The notes beneath the pieces are model-generated. The model made no database searches. It was not told the origin of the DNA and saw only the letters and a list, made by a program, of their open reading frames with translations. From the NCBI GenBank assembly GCA_022820365.1, contig JAJEFO010000058.1, positions 1 through 55,815 of the forward strand: a stretch of DNA of 55,815 nucleotides, written 5' to 3'. The DNA comes from Silicimonas sp. (GTDB lineage: Bacteria > Pseudomonadota > Alphaproteobacteria > Rhodobacterales > Rhodobacteraceae). Positions 1-8,026 of the stretch are shown in pieces. The number at the start of each line of letters is the position of its first letter. Position 1 is the stretch's first letter. The position numbers and the translations under genes were made by a program.

Positions 1-459
1 GACGAAACAACATTCGTCACGGTCTGGCTGGCCATTACGGACGCGACCGTCGAAAACGGCTGCCTGAAGGTGGCGGCGGACCGGTACGACGAGATGATGC
101 CCCATTGTCCCAAGGTCCAGACGGCGCTTGCAGACCCGTACGTTCCCGAGACATTCGTGCCGGTTCCGGTCAAGGCGGGGGGTGCGGTGATTTTCCACCC
201 GATGACGCCTCACGCTTCCTTGGCCAACGAATCGGACGGGTATCGCTGGTCGTTCGATCTTCGTTACAGCGTCACGGGCCAGCCGACGGGCCGCAGCCAC
301 TTTCCGGAATTCGTCGCGCGGTCCCGGAGCAATCCTGCGAGCGAACTGAAGGATTGGCGGGCATGGAAGGACATGTGGGAGGAGACTCGCAGCCGTATGG
401 CCAGTTCACCGCATATCGCGCAACACAGGTGGGACGGGTCCAGTCCCCATTGTGCCTGA
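1..459 (+). CDS. Phytanoyl-CoA dioxygenase family protein, C-terminal part (5' end outside window)
   Basis: The frame is open from the first base and ends at TGA 457-459, so only the last 152 residues are present. They resemble the second half of PhyH-type Fe(II)/2-oxoglutarate oxygenases: a strand with VWLAITDATVENG, then a TPHAS motif (His about residue 71 of the fragment) that would be the distal iron-binding His, followed by N-x-S and a Y-R-W-SFDLRY strand carrying the Arg that usually binds 2-oxoglutarate. The HxD half of the iron site lies before the window. The stop falls four bases before the ATG of the next gene, which is of the same superfamily, so the two are probably cotranscribed. 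The substrate cannot be deduced; such enzymes hydroxylate many small molecules. Confidence 0.8.
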   Translation, partial: DETTFVTVWLAITDATVENGCLKVAADRYDEMMPHCPKVQTALADPYVPETFVPVPVKAGGAVIFHPMTPHASLANESDGYRWSFDLRYSVTGQPTGRSHFPEFVARSRSNPASELKDWRAWKDMWEETRSRMASSPHIAQHRWDGSSPHCA

Positions 460-460
460 G

Positions 461-1360
461 ATGGCCGAAGTTCTGACATGGGACCAAGAGGCGTTCTACG
501 CCGAAAACGGTTATCTCGTGCTGGAAGGCAGGGTGCCGTCCGACATCATCGAGGCAATTCGCGACGAGATCAGGCGTTTCGAGGACGTTGCGCGCACGAT
601 GACCGAGTCCGACGAGAAGCTTGATCTCGAGGACAGCCATACGCCGGAGGAACCGCGCCTGAGACGGATCAAGCTTCCGCACACGCAGTCCGAGGTCATG
701 CGGGATCTCATGTTTTCGGACCATGTCTTGGCTCCGGCGCGCGACCTGATCGGCCCGAACATTCGGCTGCACACGACCAAGCTGAACATGAAGAAGGCAG
801 GCTATGGCGCCGCCGTCGAGTGGCACCAGGACTACGCTTTCTATCCGCACACCAACGATGACATCCTGGCGGTCGGCGTCCTGATCGACGACATGAGGGA
901 AGAGAACGGCCCCTTGATGGTTTTTCCCGGCAGCCACACGGGGCCCGTCCATGATCATCATGTTGACGGCGTCTTTGCCGGCGCCGTGCTGCCCGAGGCA
1001 GTGGGCCTGGACCTGGAGGATGCCGTGCAGCTGACCGGGCCTGCCGGATCCATCTCGATTCATCACGGGCGCATCCTGCATGGTTCGGCGCTGAATCGCT
1101 CGGACCGGCCCCGGCGGCTCCTGTTCTACGAGATGATGGCGGCGGACGCATTTCCGATCATGGGATCGATGACCAAATGGGAGGGAATCGAGGACTACGA
1201 CAGCCGAATGCTGTGCGGTGAGTCAACGATCGAGCCGCGACTTCATGACATTCCCGTCCGCATTCCGCAGCCGCAGCCGAACGTTGCGATTTCGATCTAC
1301 GAAATCCAGAAAGGCATGCAGGCCCGCGCATTCGAGACCGTCGGTGCCGACGAAAGCTGA
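461..1360 (+). CDS. Phytanoyl-CoA dioxygenase family protein
   Basis: A 299-residue Fe(II)/2-oxoglutarate-dependent oxygenase of the PhyH family. The facial triad is visible: WHQDYAF gives His122 and Asp124, and HGRILHGSALN gives the distal His207, followed by the PRR Arg expected to hold the 2-oxoglutarate carboxylate. FPGSH at about 155-159 is the usual PhyH turn. I chose ATG 461; an in-frame GTG at 452 would overlap the stop of the upstream oxygenase. The second oxygenase in a row followed 27 bp later by an exporter-like gene suggests one operon handling a small metabolite. Sequence similarity between the two oxygenases is low by eye, so they need not be recent duplicates. The substrate is unknown. 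Confidence 0.88.
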   Translation: MAEVLTWDQEAFYAENGYLVLEGRVPSDIIEAIRDEIRRFEDVARTMTESDEKLDLEDSHTPEEPRLRRIKLPHTQSEVMRDLMFSDHVLAPARDLIGPNIRLHTTKLNMKKAGYGAAVEWHQDYAFYPHTNDDILAVGVLIDDMREENGPLMVFPGSHTGPVHDHHVDGVFAGAVLPEAVGLDLEDAVQLTGPAGSISIHHGRILHGSALNRSDRPRRLLFYEMMAADAFPIMGSMTKWEGIEDYDSRMLCGESTIEPRLHDIPVRIPQPQPNVAISIYEIQKGMQARAFETVGADES

Positions 1361-1387
1361 TCGCGCAGATCGAGTTGCAGTCTGACA

Positions 1388-2293
1388 ATGTCCCGTTTCG
1401 CGGCGATCTCCACAGTGGCCGTCCTGATGATGCTGTTCGCGAACTTGTTGTTCGCGGTCGTGGATACATCCTCGAAGTGGCTTCTGGGTGCGGGCTACGT
1501 AGCGATCCAGCTAGCCTTCTTTCGTTACGCGGTTCAGTTTGTCATTACTTCTGGCGTGCTGGCCGGGCTACGCGGTCGGGGGCTTGCGGCGGCTCGACCC
1601 TTGCTGCCGGTTCTTGTCTTGAGGGCATCACTTCTGGTCGTGTCCACGATCTTTAATTTCGTGGCGCTGCAATCCCTTTCGCTGGCGGTTGCGTCGGCAA
1701 TCATGTTCTCGGCTCCGATCATCGTTTGCGCGCTTTCGTGGCCGCTTCTGGGCGAAGTGGTGGGGCGGGTGCGCTGGGCGGCCGTGGCCTTCGGATTCGC
1801 GGGCGTGCTGGTCGTCATTCGACCTTTCGGGGAGGATCTTGATCCAGCTGCGTTCCTGATGCTCCTGGCTGCGACCGGTCTTGCGCTATATTCCATCCTG
1901 ACGCGGAAGCTGTCACGTGACGTGAAGCCGCTCATCATGCAGTTTCTTCTCGGTCTGACCGGCACGGTCGCGCTCGCGCCGTTCTGTTGGGTCTACTGGA
2001 TTGCGCCTACCAGCACTTTCGATCTTGCCTTGATGGTCTCGCTCGGCCTGTTTGCGTGGATCGGGCATGAATTCCTGATCCGCGCGCATCGGGTTGCCGA
2101 GGCAAGCTACCTGATGCCGTATTCGTACAGCTACCTGATCTACATGACGGCAGGCGGCTTCGTTGTCTTTGGCGACCTGCCGGACGCCTGGACGATACTG
2201 GGTGCGCTGATGATCGCCATGTCCGGTCTCATGATTTGGCGTCGCGAAGTGGTGCTCATGCGCGCAGAAGATGCGGGTGAACTCGTTCGGTGA
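1388..2293 (+). CDS. DMT superfamily transporter (EamA domains)
   Basis: A 301-residue polytopic inner-membrane protein with about ten hydrophobic segments arranged as two EamA repeats, residues about 8-140 and 150-290. The features seen are the N-terminal SKWLLGAG segment after helix 1, the SAPIIVCALSWPLLGE segment at the end of the first repeat (the conserved loop preceding the Glu), and SYLMPYSYSYLIYMTAGGFVVFGD in the second. DMT proteins move amino acids, nucleobases or other metabolites. The gene follows the dioxygenase gene by 27 bp on the same strand and may import or export its substrate or product. ATG 1388 has only a weak upstream GAG as ribosome site. Confidence 0.85.
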   Translation: MSRFAAISTVAVLMMLFANLLFAVVDTSSKWLLGAGYVAIQLAFFRYAVQFVITSGVLAGLRGRGLAAARPLLPVLVLRASLLVVSTIFNFVALQSLSLAVASAIMFSAPIIVCALSWPLLGEVVGRVRWAAVAFGFAGVLVVIRPFGEDLDPAAFLMLLAATGLALYSILTRKLSRDVKPLIMQFLLGLTGTVALAPFCWVYWIAPTSTFDLALMVSLGLFAWIGHEFLIRAHRVAEASYLMPYSYSYLIYMTAGGFVVFGDLPDAWTILGALMIAMSGLMIWRREVVLMRAEDAGELVR

Positions 2294-2548
2294 CGCCCTG
2301 GGGGCCGCGCGTTCCTTTGTTCTCGACGCTCGCGGGTTGGCGAAGCGAAAGAAGGATCCTTGGTCACCCGGCTCTGATTGCTGCCGTATGGCAAGAACAC
2401 GACAGAGTGTCGGGCGCGCCCTGAAGATGGCCTGCGAATTGGCAGGGGCGTCATTCGGTGCACGGGATGCAAACGCACGCCCCAACAAGGTGGCGTGCTG
2501 GCGCGGTCGAATAACGTCTGCATGGGTTCAAGCGTTGCATGACGCCAG

Positions 2549-2577
2549 TTGCACTTGAGTATAACTGGAGTTATACC
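2549..2577 (+). promoter_or_regulatory. Promoter with overlapping operator of the mazEF-type pair
   Basis: A -35 TTGCAC (2549-2554), 17-bp spacer and -10 TATACC (2572-2577) stand 6 nt before the antitoxin ATG at 2584. A perfect inverted repeat with 8-bp arms, GTATAACT-GG-AGTTATAC (2559-2576), fills the spacer and the -10. This is what is expected of an operator for a ribbon-helix-helix antitoxin. The predicted transcription start coincides with the A of the ATG, so the mRNA would be leaderless. The positions are seen; the promoter function is inferred. Confidence 0.6.
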
Positions 2578-2583
2578 ATCCGT

Positions 2584-2829
2584 ATGAAAACAGCCGTTTC
2601 CATTCGCGACGAAGTCTTCAACGCCGCTGAACATACCGCTTCGGTCATGGGCATTTCCAGAAGTCAACTCTACACGAAGGCTGTCGAGGAGTTTGTCTCG
2701 CGACATTCATGTGAACACGTGACCGAAAGGCTTAACGCTGTCTATGAGGGTGCCGATTCGAACTCGAGCCTCGACAGCACGCTTGAGCATCTTCAATTCC
2801 TGTCCCTTCCCAGCGATGACAAGTGGTGA
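2584..2829 (+). CDS. Type II antitoxin, ribbon-helix-helix (MazE/ChpI-like)
   Basis: An 81-residue protein. Residues 1-40 fit a ribbon-helix-helix domain: the KTAVSIRDEVF strand, a helix through AEHTASVMG, then ISRSQLYTKAVEEFV, with the S-R-S-Q turn and hydrophobic spacing typical of ChpI/MazE relatives. The acidic, flexible tail (about 55-81) would wrap the toxin. It overlaps the toxin gene by 7 bp, so translation is probably coupled. The start at ATG 2584 was chosen because it begins the domain exactly and lies right behind the promoter; an upstream GTG-type frame extension has no support. It is expected to repress its own promoter through the inverted repeat at 2559-2576. Confidence 0.85.
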   Translation: MKTAVSIRDEVFNAAEHTASVMGISRSQLYTKAVEEFVSRHSCEHVTERLNAVYEGADSNSSLDSTLEHLQFLSLPSDDKW

Positions 2830-3188
2830 AGCGCGGAGAAGTTTGGTGGGCCGAACTACCCGAGCCTCGGGGATCTGAGCCGGGATATCGTCGCCTGGTC
2901 TTGATCGTTCAATCCGACAATTTCAATCGGAGCAGAATTCAAACTGTCGTCGTGACTGTCATCACGTCAAACCTGAGGTTGGCGGACGCCCCTGGAAACG
3001 TTCGTCTCGCTCGCCGTGCAACAGGTCTGTCGAAGGACTCTGTTATCAATGTCTCGCAGATTCTCACATTGGACCGGCAGTTCCTGAGCGAAAGGGCAGG
3101 TCATGTCTCCGATGCTGTCATCAGGCAAGTTGAAGATGGTTTGAAGCTCGTTCTTGGCTGGCGAGGAGAGGAAGGCAAAAAGGACTGA
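2823..3188 (+). CDS. Type II toxin, MazF/PemK family endoribonuclease
   Basis: A 121-residue MazF-fold toxin that would cut mRNA at short specific sequences. The family landmarks are in order: VKRGEVWWAELPEPRGSEPG at the N terminus (the loop before the R-P/R-R strand), R-LVLIVQSD, VVVTVITSN, and near the end SVINVSQILTLDR, where the S/T-x-x-x-x-x-Q and D-R of the active region lie. Length is normal for MazF (about 110-120). The GTG start at 2823 overlaps the antitoxin stop region. A frame-decayed gene follows immediately, overlapping the toxin's 3' end in another frame. Confidence 0.9.
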   Translation: MVKRGEVWWAELPEPRGSEPGYRRLVLIVQSDNFNRSRIQTVVVTVITSNLRLADAPGNVRLARRATGLSKDSVINVSQILTLDRQFLSERAGHVSDAVIRQVEDGLKLVLGWRGEEGKKD

Positions 3189-3429
3189 CAGGGAGTTCGT
3201 TCTCGCCTTCGCACTGCCTGAGAACGCACCGGACGAGGAAATGGTTCTTGACGTCTTCTGTGAAGCGGGCTGCAGTGACACGACTGTCGGCCTTGGCATG
3301 CAAATTGCTGTCAGCCAAGCCTTCACCCGATGAGGTGTCGATCCGGAGTCCTTCATCGGGGACGTCATCGCGCAGGCTATAGCCGGTTTTCGCAGGAGCC
3401 GAACTCCGGAAAGACCCGTCCAATCCTGA
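3154..3429 (+). pseudogene. Remnant of a small conserved protein interrupted by an in-frame TGA
   Basis: In the frame of TTG 3154, shifted by one from the toxin end, the translation reads FVLAFALP from 3196 and then EAGCSDTTVGLGM. This matches a small family I know from phage and TA neighbourhoods with the pattern F-x-LP...EAGC-D-A-VG-G. The frame meets TGA at 3331, directly after FTR, then continues open with GVDPESFIGDVIAQA to TGA 3427. The intact family runs on from FTR without a stop, so a single nonsense change plus later decay is the simplest reading. From about 3383 another frame is open, ending RAQAK at TGA 3465-3467. From there to 3628 I see nothing coding. Confidence 0.45.
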
Positions 3430-3628
3430 ACGCATGAAGGATGTTGCCGCGCGAGCACAGGCCAAGTGACGAGACACTGTCCTGGTTCGTGATCGAAGAT
3501 CGGGCTGCAGGTACTTGCCGCTAGGTTCCTGTCGGCTGAGATCGGGTGAACGCATCGATACGCGTCGCGCTGCACCACGCTCGATTGCGGGTCTGCGTTC
3601 GCAGCTGGAACGTTCCCTAACTCGACCG

Positions 3629-5917
3629 TCAGGGGAGCACCTCAAGTTTGACGTGACTGAAGTCCAGGCCATTGGCCGGCGCGTCAACCAAGTTGCCAAA
3701 ACCAAAAGTCTTGCTGTTCACGTGAAAGGCGAGCATGCCGAAATTGTTCACTTCGCTGCCTTCATCAACCAGGCTGAACTCGCTCAGAACCTCTCCATGC
3801 CGACTGAGCGAGCCTGAAATCTCGATGCCATTGCCAACCTTTTTCACGGCCATTGTGCCGGTGTAGGTCTGCTTGGCGGCAAACCGGTATGCTTCCCCTC
3901 CGCCGCCCAAGTGCTGGTAGCCCTTCGTCGTGCCCATCAGGCGCCCCTGCTTGTCGTTCTTGTGCTTGCGGATATCGATGTTCGCCGCAGCAGCGTCTTC
4001 AAGATTGATGTCGAAATCAATCATGTAACCTGGCAAGCCGTCATAGGATCTGTTGTGCTTCTTTGACGACGCCGACAAGTCGCCTTCTAGTTCAGCACGC
4101 TCCAACTTGTCATGGAACCCGACACGGAATGCTGACTTGCGGTCAGTGCCGATTGTTTCCGGGGTGGTGAACGTGAAGGTCGCCAGCAAGGACTGCCCCT
4201 CCGCCAATGTTTGCGGCCGAAAAGTTGCCCGTATCCCACGCCCGGAGGTTCCAGATACAAGACCAAGCTTGCCCGGGGCCACTTCGATGGCCTTGCTCGC
4301 GCTGGTCGTCCACCAGTTTGCATCGTTGGGATCTGCACCGTCGTTGCGACCACCGTCGGCAAAGCGATCGTCGAAGACAATGCCGGACACAGCAGGGGAA
4401 GGCGGTGTTTTCCTTTCGGCTTCCTGTGCTTCGACAGCTGCCATCAGTGCATCGGCATTAATGCCCTCAGGTGCCGGATCGTGCGAGTATTCCAGCTTGT
4501 AGAAGGTCACCATATCGAAGTCCCGTTCAGGAATGGGACTGGAATTGTTTTGTGAATAGGCGCCTGCCTTGAAGAACATGAACTCATCCACGACGCTGAA
4601 ACCGCTGTCGCGCATGTCAAAAGGTTCGGCGACATGCTCGCGGCCATCATCCCGAATGATCTTCAGGTGCAGCATCGGAATGACTTTGTCGCCTTCTAGT
4701 GTGCCCTTGGCTTCGATTTCGTAGCTGAACACCTCGTCCAGCGCGATTCCGTCGTCCGGGTTCTGTGCTTGGTCGGCGCGACTGCCGATGACTTCGACCC
4801 ACTGTTCCTTGCCGATTGCCGGCTCATGGGCGAAATAGATCGAACCATACTTGTTCTTGGGCAATTTGCGATAGTAGAGGCGGATCGGCTCGTCGTCCTT
4901 GGCGTGAATTTGCCCGATAATCACGCGCCCGATCTGATAGGCCTTTCCCTGACGAGTCACCTGGTTCACGGCCAATGTCGCCCTTAGTACGCCATCCACG
5001 CCAGCGGCTTGTGCCTGCGCGGCCAGCGGGGCGGAGGAAAAGACCCAGTTGTTCTTGTTCGGAAAGCCGCCGTCGATCCGGGTGGCAATGGTCTCATCGC
5101 CCCGGCGCAGCATGCCGCGCAATTCACTGCGCGTGTAGTTCGTGTTCTTGGATGTCTTTGCACCAGTTGGGGTGGATCGAAACACCATGCCCCCGGTAAC
5201 CGGGTCGGTGTAGAAAAAGCGCGGTTCGGTCCATCCCGCAGCCAGCTCCCTTTCATATACGCTGTCGGCTTTGCCATCGCCGTTGTCATCAGCGGGTGTA
5301 GTGACGTACCAGCCAGACAGGTCGAAGTTCTCGCCGGGCGGCACATCTACGCGCAGGCCGAACAGGCCCCGTCCCTTGCGTTCGGTCAGCACAGGCTGGG
5401 CGGGCTTCTCCACGAGAACGCCGCACCCAATGGCGGCCACTTCGACGATACTGTTCCAGTCGTTGCTTTCGTTCCCGTTGCTGACGATGCGGACAAACTG
5501 CGCCTGGACGGCGTCAAGAGAGTAGGTTTCGAAGTCAAGCGTTGTGCCGCTGGTTTGCCGTACCGGGATGACGACTTGATAGTTTGCACCATCGACTGAA
5601 GTCTCGACGGAAAACTCGGCCTTGCGGCTGTCGCCCTTGTACCAGGCGATGTTCAGGGAATTCAGTGTCTGACGCGCACCAAGATTCAGGAGCAGGGCTT
5701 TGGGCGCACCTTGTGACTGGTTGGACCAGCGGGAGTCGGGGTCAAGATCGCCGTCGATGGAATTTTCAGGACCATGCGTCTCTTCATAGAGACCATCATC
5801 GGTAGCGGAAACAATGGTCAGATTGCCGTCGACGTCACAGGCAGCATTGGCGATCCCTTGCGGGCTCAGGACACAAGCAAGACCAATGCAAATAGATCTC
5901 CAACAAGAGAGTTTCAG
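3629..5917 (-). CDS. Secreted alginate lyase, PL7 family, with F5/8-type-C (CBM32-like) and extra C-terminal domain
   Basis: A large secreted polysaccharide lyase, about 762 residues from the start chosen here. After a signal peptide (KLSCWRSICIGLACVLS..ANA) comes a discoidin/F5/8C-like carbohydrate-binding domain (about 30-165), then a PL7 catalytic domain (about 185-480) with all three signature motifs: RSELR, QIH and FFKAGAYSQN. Its DDNGDGKAD loop is typical of PL7. A further region of about 230 residues resembles a concanavalin-type beta-sandwich that I cannot name. The enzyme would cleave alginate by beta-elimination; QIH-type enzymes usually accept guluronate-containing blocks. No ATG fits. 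CTG 5917 has a perfect GGGAGG (5923-5928) 5 nt upstream and starts the signal peptide exactly; TTG 5953 is the longer option. No alginate utilisation genes lie nearby. Confidence 0.85.
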   Translation of the reverse strand: MKLSCWRSICIGLACVLSPQGIANAACDVDGNLTIVSATDDGLYEETHGPENSIDGDLDPDSRWSNQSQGAPKALLLNLGARQTLNSLNIAWYKGDSRKAEFSVETSVDGANYQVVIPVRQTSGTTLDFETYSLDAVQAQFVRIVSNGNESNDWNSIVEVAAIGCGVLVEKPAQPVLTERKGRGLFGLRVDVPPGENFDLSGWYVTTPADDNGDGKADSVYERELAAGWTEPRFFYTDPVTGGMVFRSTPTGAKTSKNTNYTRSELRGMLRRGDETIATRIDGGFPNKNNWVFSSAPLAAQAQAAGVDGVLRATLAVNQVTRQGKAYQIGRVIIGQIHAKDDEPIRLYYRKLPKNKYGSIYFAHEPAIGKEQWVEVIGSRADQAQNPDDGIALDEVFSYEIEAKGTLEGDKVIPMLHLKIIRDDGREHVAEPFDMRDSGFSVVDEFMFFKAGAYSQNNSSPIPERDFDMVTFYKLEYSHDPAPEGINADALMAAVEAQEAERKTPPSPAVSGIVFDDRFADGGRNDGADPNDANWWTTSASKAIEVAPGKLGLVSGTSGRGIRATFRPQTLAEGQSLLATFTFTTPETIGTDRKSAFRVGFHDKLERAELEGDLSASSKKHNRSYDGLPGYMIDFDINLEDAAAANIDIRKHKNDKQGRLMGTTKGYQHLGGGGEAYRFAAKQTYTGTMAVKKVGNGIEISGSLSRHGEVLSEFSLVDEGSEVNNFGMLAFHVNSKTFGFGNLVDAPANGLDFSHVKLEVLP

Positions 5918-6439
5918 GGTGACCTCCCGGAGCAGCCCTGTCTGGCTGATCAAGCTTGAGTGTTAGCGCATGTCAAGCCGGGAGACAATTGGATCATCGT
6001 CCGGGATCCCCGAGCAGAATTGCTGCGACGCTGCTTGATTGCGAATTGGGTTGTTGATCACCTGACGCAACGGGAGTGTTTCCATTGCATTCATGTCCGG
6101 CATAACGGAGAGCGTGTCTGGAGCGTCGTCTGAAGTGCGTGTGTTTAGGTCGCAGACAAATCTCGCGTGCGTCCAGCCGCGTTGCTGGTGGCGATCAGGC
6201 AGAACGATCTCGTGCTTACGCCGCCAAAGGATGCGGCCCGCCGCGGGCGTGAACGGATCTGGATGCCCCGCACGCCGACTGTGGGCCGCGGCCATCTCCA
6301 CAACTCTTCGATTCGAAGATCGCGGACGCGGTTTCGAGAGAGTGCCCGCAAGGCTGAAGTTAGTTTCGAGGTCGTCGCGGTCTGCCGGATCATCTGGGGA
6401 TCAATCCAGATGGTCAGCGACCAGTGCCGATTCAGATCT
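5918..6439. other. Region without a recognisable gene
   Basis: Upstream of the alginate lyase gene. On the minus strand one frame is open from 6301 to a TAA at 5963-5965, about 45 bp before the lyase start, and reads ...DAPDTLSVMPDMNAMETLPL..., with uneven codon use. I recognise no family in it, and competing frames are open as well. It may be the end of a lost gene. No terminator or transfer RNA is evident. Confidence 0.3.
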
Positions 6440-6715
6440 TCATTGTGAGGCGACCTGTTCGTCGTCTTGAGCTTCGCAGGGCTCCCACTGCTCGTGGCCT
6501 CCGGCTATCACACTGGTCTCGCGTGATGAATCCCAGACCGTAGCTTTGCAACCAAGGCTATTTCGACACCGCGCGTTGCGCTTCTCGATCTCGATTGCGG
6601 TCGCCAGCATCGTAGTGCCGCAGCCATTTCCAACATCGTCAGAAGAGTGGACGCATTTGAATTCGTGCTCCACGATCGCAAGCATGTCGCCGCTCGGGAA
6701 TTCGCCTTGGAGCAT
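6440..6715 (-). pseudogene. Possible remnant of a DNA methyltransferase C-terminal region
   Basis: The minus-strand frame contains GCGTTMLATAIEIEKRNARC, reminiscent of the D-x-F-x-GSGTT...A...GR motif of adenine/cytosine-N4 DNA methyltransferases. In the shifted frame RGVEIALV continues at the place where such enzymes have GIELDP. No N-terminal part exists upstream and the first half of the motif is degenerate. I regard this as a weak resemblance; it could equally be chance. Confidence 0.2.
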
Positions 6716-6763
6716 GGATCAGTTTCTGGCGTGGAACCAACGGATCCTGCTTCGGTGGGATTC

Positions 6764-6816
6764 ATACGGCAATGCCGTATATTTTTCTTGCAACAGGTGC
6801 GGCACTGCCGTATACC
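6764..6816 (+). promoter_or_regulatory. Promoter and double operator of the higBA-type pair
   Basis: A perfect inverted repeat ATACGGCA-A-TGCCGTAT (6764-6780) is followed by a second, imperfect copy GTGCGGCA-C-TGCCGTAT (6797-6813). Their centres are 33 bp apart, about three helical turns. The second copy overlaps the -10. The promoter reads TTGCAA (6788-6793), 17 bp, TATACC (6811-6816); the toxin ATG is at 6824, 7 nt further, predicting a leaderless message. Tandem palindromes are expected for an XRE antitoxin such as HigA. Confidence 0.6.
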
Positions 6817-6823
6817 CTTCGTC

Positions 6824-7198
6824 ATGCATTCGGTGATTTGGACAGCGACTTTTTTGGTGCAGGCCAAGCGTCATGGCCTATCTGAAGGCGAGATGACCGC
6901 CATTGTGAATGCGCTCGCCGAAGACCCGCTGGCAGGCAGCACAATAGTCGGGACCGGTGGCGCACGAAAGTTGCGTCATGCGGGCCGTGGTGGTGGCAAA
7001 AGCGGCGGCTATCGCACGATCCATTACTTCGGTGGCGACGACGTGCCAGTGTTTCTTCTGGCGGTCTACGGAAAGGGTGCAAAGGCCAATCTGACGAAGG
7101 CTGAGAGAAATGAGTTGACGAAGCTGTTGCCGAAGATCGCGGATGCCTACCGGGCCAATGTCAAAGAACTTGCCCGGAAGCTTCGCGGCAGGAATTGA
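6824..7198 (+). CDS. Type II toxin, RelE/ParE superfamily (HigB-like)
   Basis: A 124-residue toxin starting MHSVIWTATFLVQAKRHGL. The core reads A..E...I...LAEDPLAG..I.GTGGARKLR, then GKSGGYRTIHYF, FLLAVYGKGAKANLTKAERNELTKLL. This is the HigB-2/RelE-like pattern, with R-K-R, the Y-R strand and the terminal Y-x-K-x-x-K-x-N-L-T...E segment that contacts the ribosome or mRNA. Toxin first, antitoxin second is the higBA order. The antitoxin ATG follows 11 nt after the stop with an AAGGAG ribosome site between. ATG 6824 was preferred to upstream in-frame ATGs because those lie inside or before the promoter. Confidence 0.85.
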   Translation: MHSVIWTATFLVQAKRHGLSEGEMTAIVNALAEDPLAGSTIVGTGGARKLRHAGRGGGKSGGYRTIHYFGGDDVPVFLLAVYGKGAKANLTKAERNELTKLLPKIADAYRANVKELARKLRGRN

Positions 7199-7209
7199 AG
7201 GAGATCGAA

Positions 7210-7497
7210 ATGAGTTTCGGTAAAGAACTGATCCAAAGTGCAGAAGAGGCCCTTGCGATTGCTAAGGGCGAGGCCGAACCGGCTGGTGTGTTCGTTCCTG
7301 AATCCGTGGACGTTTCGGCGATCCGGAAGAAGCAGAGCCTTTCGCAGGCTGCTTTTGCCGAGCGGTATGGATTGCCCCTCGGCACCCTGCGCGATTGGGA
7401 GCAGGGTCGCCGATCCCCGGACCGTGCTGCTCTGGTGCTGTTGGCGTTGATTGAAAGGAATCCGACAATGGTCGCGGATACCTTGGCCGCAGCCTGA
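7210..7497 (+). CDS. Type II antitoxin, XRE-family helix-turn-helix (HigA-like)
   Basis: A 95-residue DNA-binding antitoxin. Its N-terminal half, SFGKELIQSAEEALAIAKGEAEP, is the toxin-contacting segment common in HigA-2 relatives. Residues about 36-80 form the XRE helix-turn-helix, with R-KKQSLSQAAFAERYGL, GTLRDWEQGRRSPDRAAL and the closing L-L-IERNP. A strong AAGGAG (7198-7203) lies 6 nt before ATG 7210. It should bind the two palindromes at 6764-6813 and repress the operon together with the toxin. Confidence 0.88.
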   Translation: MSFGKELIQSAEEALAIAKGEAEPAGVFVPESVDVSAIRKKQSLSQAAFAERYGLPLGTLRDWEQGRRSPDRAALVLLALIERNPTMVADTLAAA

Positions 7498-8026
7498 CGC
7501 AGCTTGGGAGGCACCGGCGGAAGAAGACGACAGGCTGCCCTTGATCACGTTCAAAGGCGTCAAGGAGTTGATCGACCGCACCCCCCGATTTCCCCCAATG
7601 TGTCTTGGTTGGCAAATTTGGAGAAAAAACACGGCCCATGAGCGCATCCGTCGGAACGGTTCGACTTTCCCGGAGTTTCGCCCTGTATCCGGGTTTGGCA
7701 GGCTGTCACACTGCCTAAGGTGATGATGATCCGGCATCGCTCGAGTTGGCCGCTTCCGATCCCGAAACGGGCCGACAATCGGCTTGGTGCTGCCCTTGGA
7801 TGCCCAGCTGACGCGGGGAAAGACATGTACGCGGCCGGGGTCGACTACCGATGCAACCGTGCTTCGGACTCGCTTCGACTTTTCCTCGGACATACGCATG
7901 AGGCATAGGATTCTCGTTCTTGACATTAGATCGTCCTTGCAGGCGACAATAGAACTGCACAAGTTCAAGTCGGGGCCATCATGCGACTTGGCGAGATGCG
8001 ACACCTGACCAACATAAATTGGAGCC
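7498..8026. other. No gene recognised behind the higBA-type pair
   Basis: This stretch of about 530 bp has several open frames on both strands but none with a start, ribosome site and family resemblance together. The longest minus-strand frame crosses into both neighbouring genes and is rich in Arg and Ser, as antisense frames are. The plus frame around 7530-7720 reads DDRLPLITFKGVKELIDRTP before losing coherence, which could be a gene remnant. No repeats stand out. Confidence 0.35.

Noticed and set aside
3331-3333. In-frame TGA with selD and mnmH in the same window: possible selenocysteine codon
   Set aside because: No stem-loop of the required type is evident after the TGA, selA and selB are not seen, and the surrounding frame is decayed. 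The selD/mnmH pair is explained by tRNA selenouridine synthesis.
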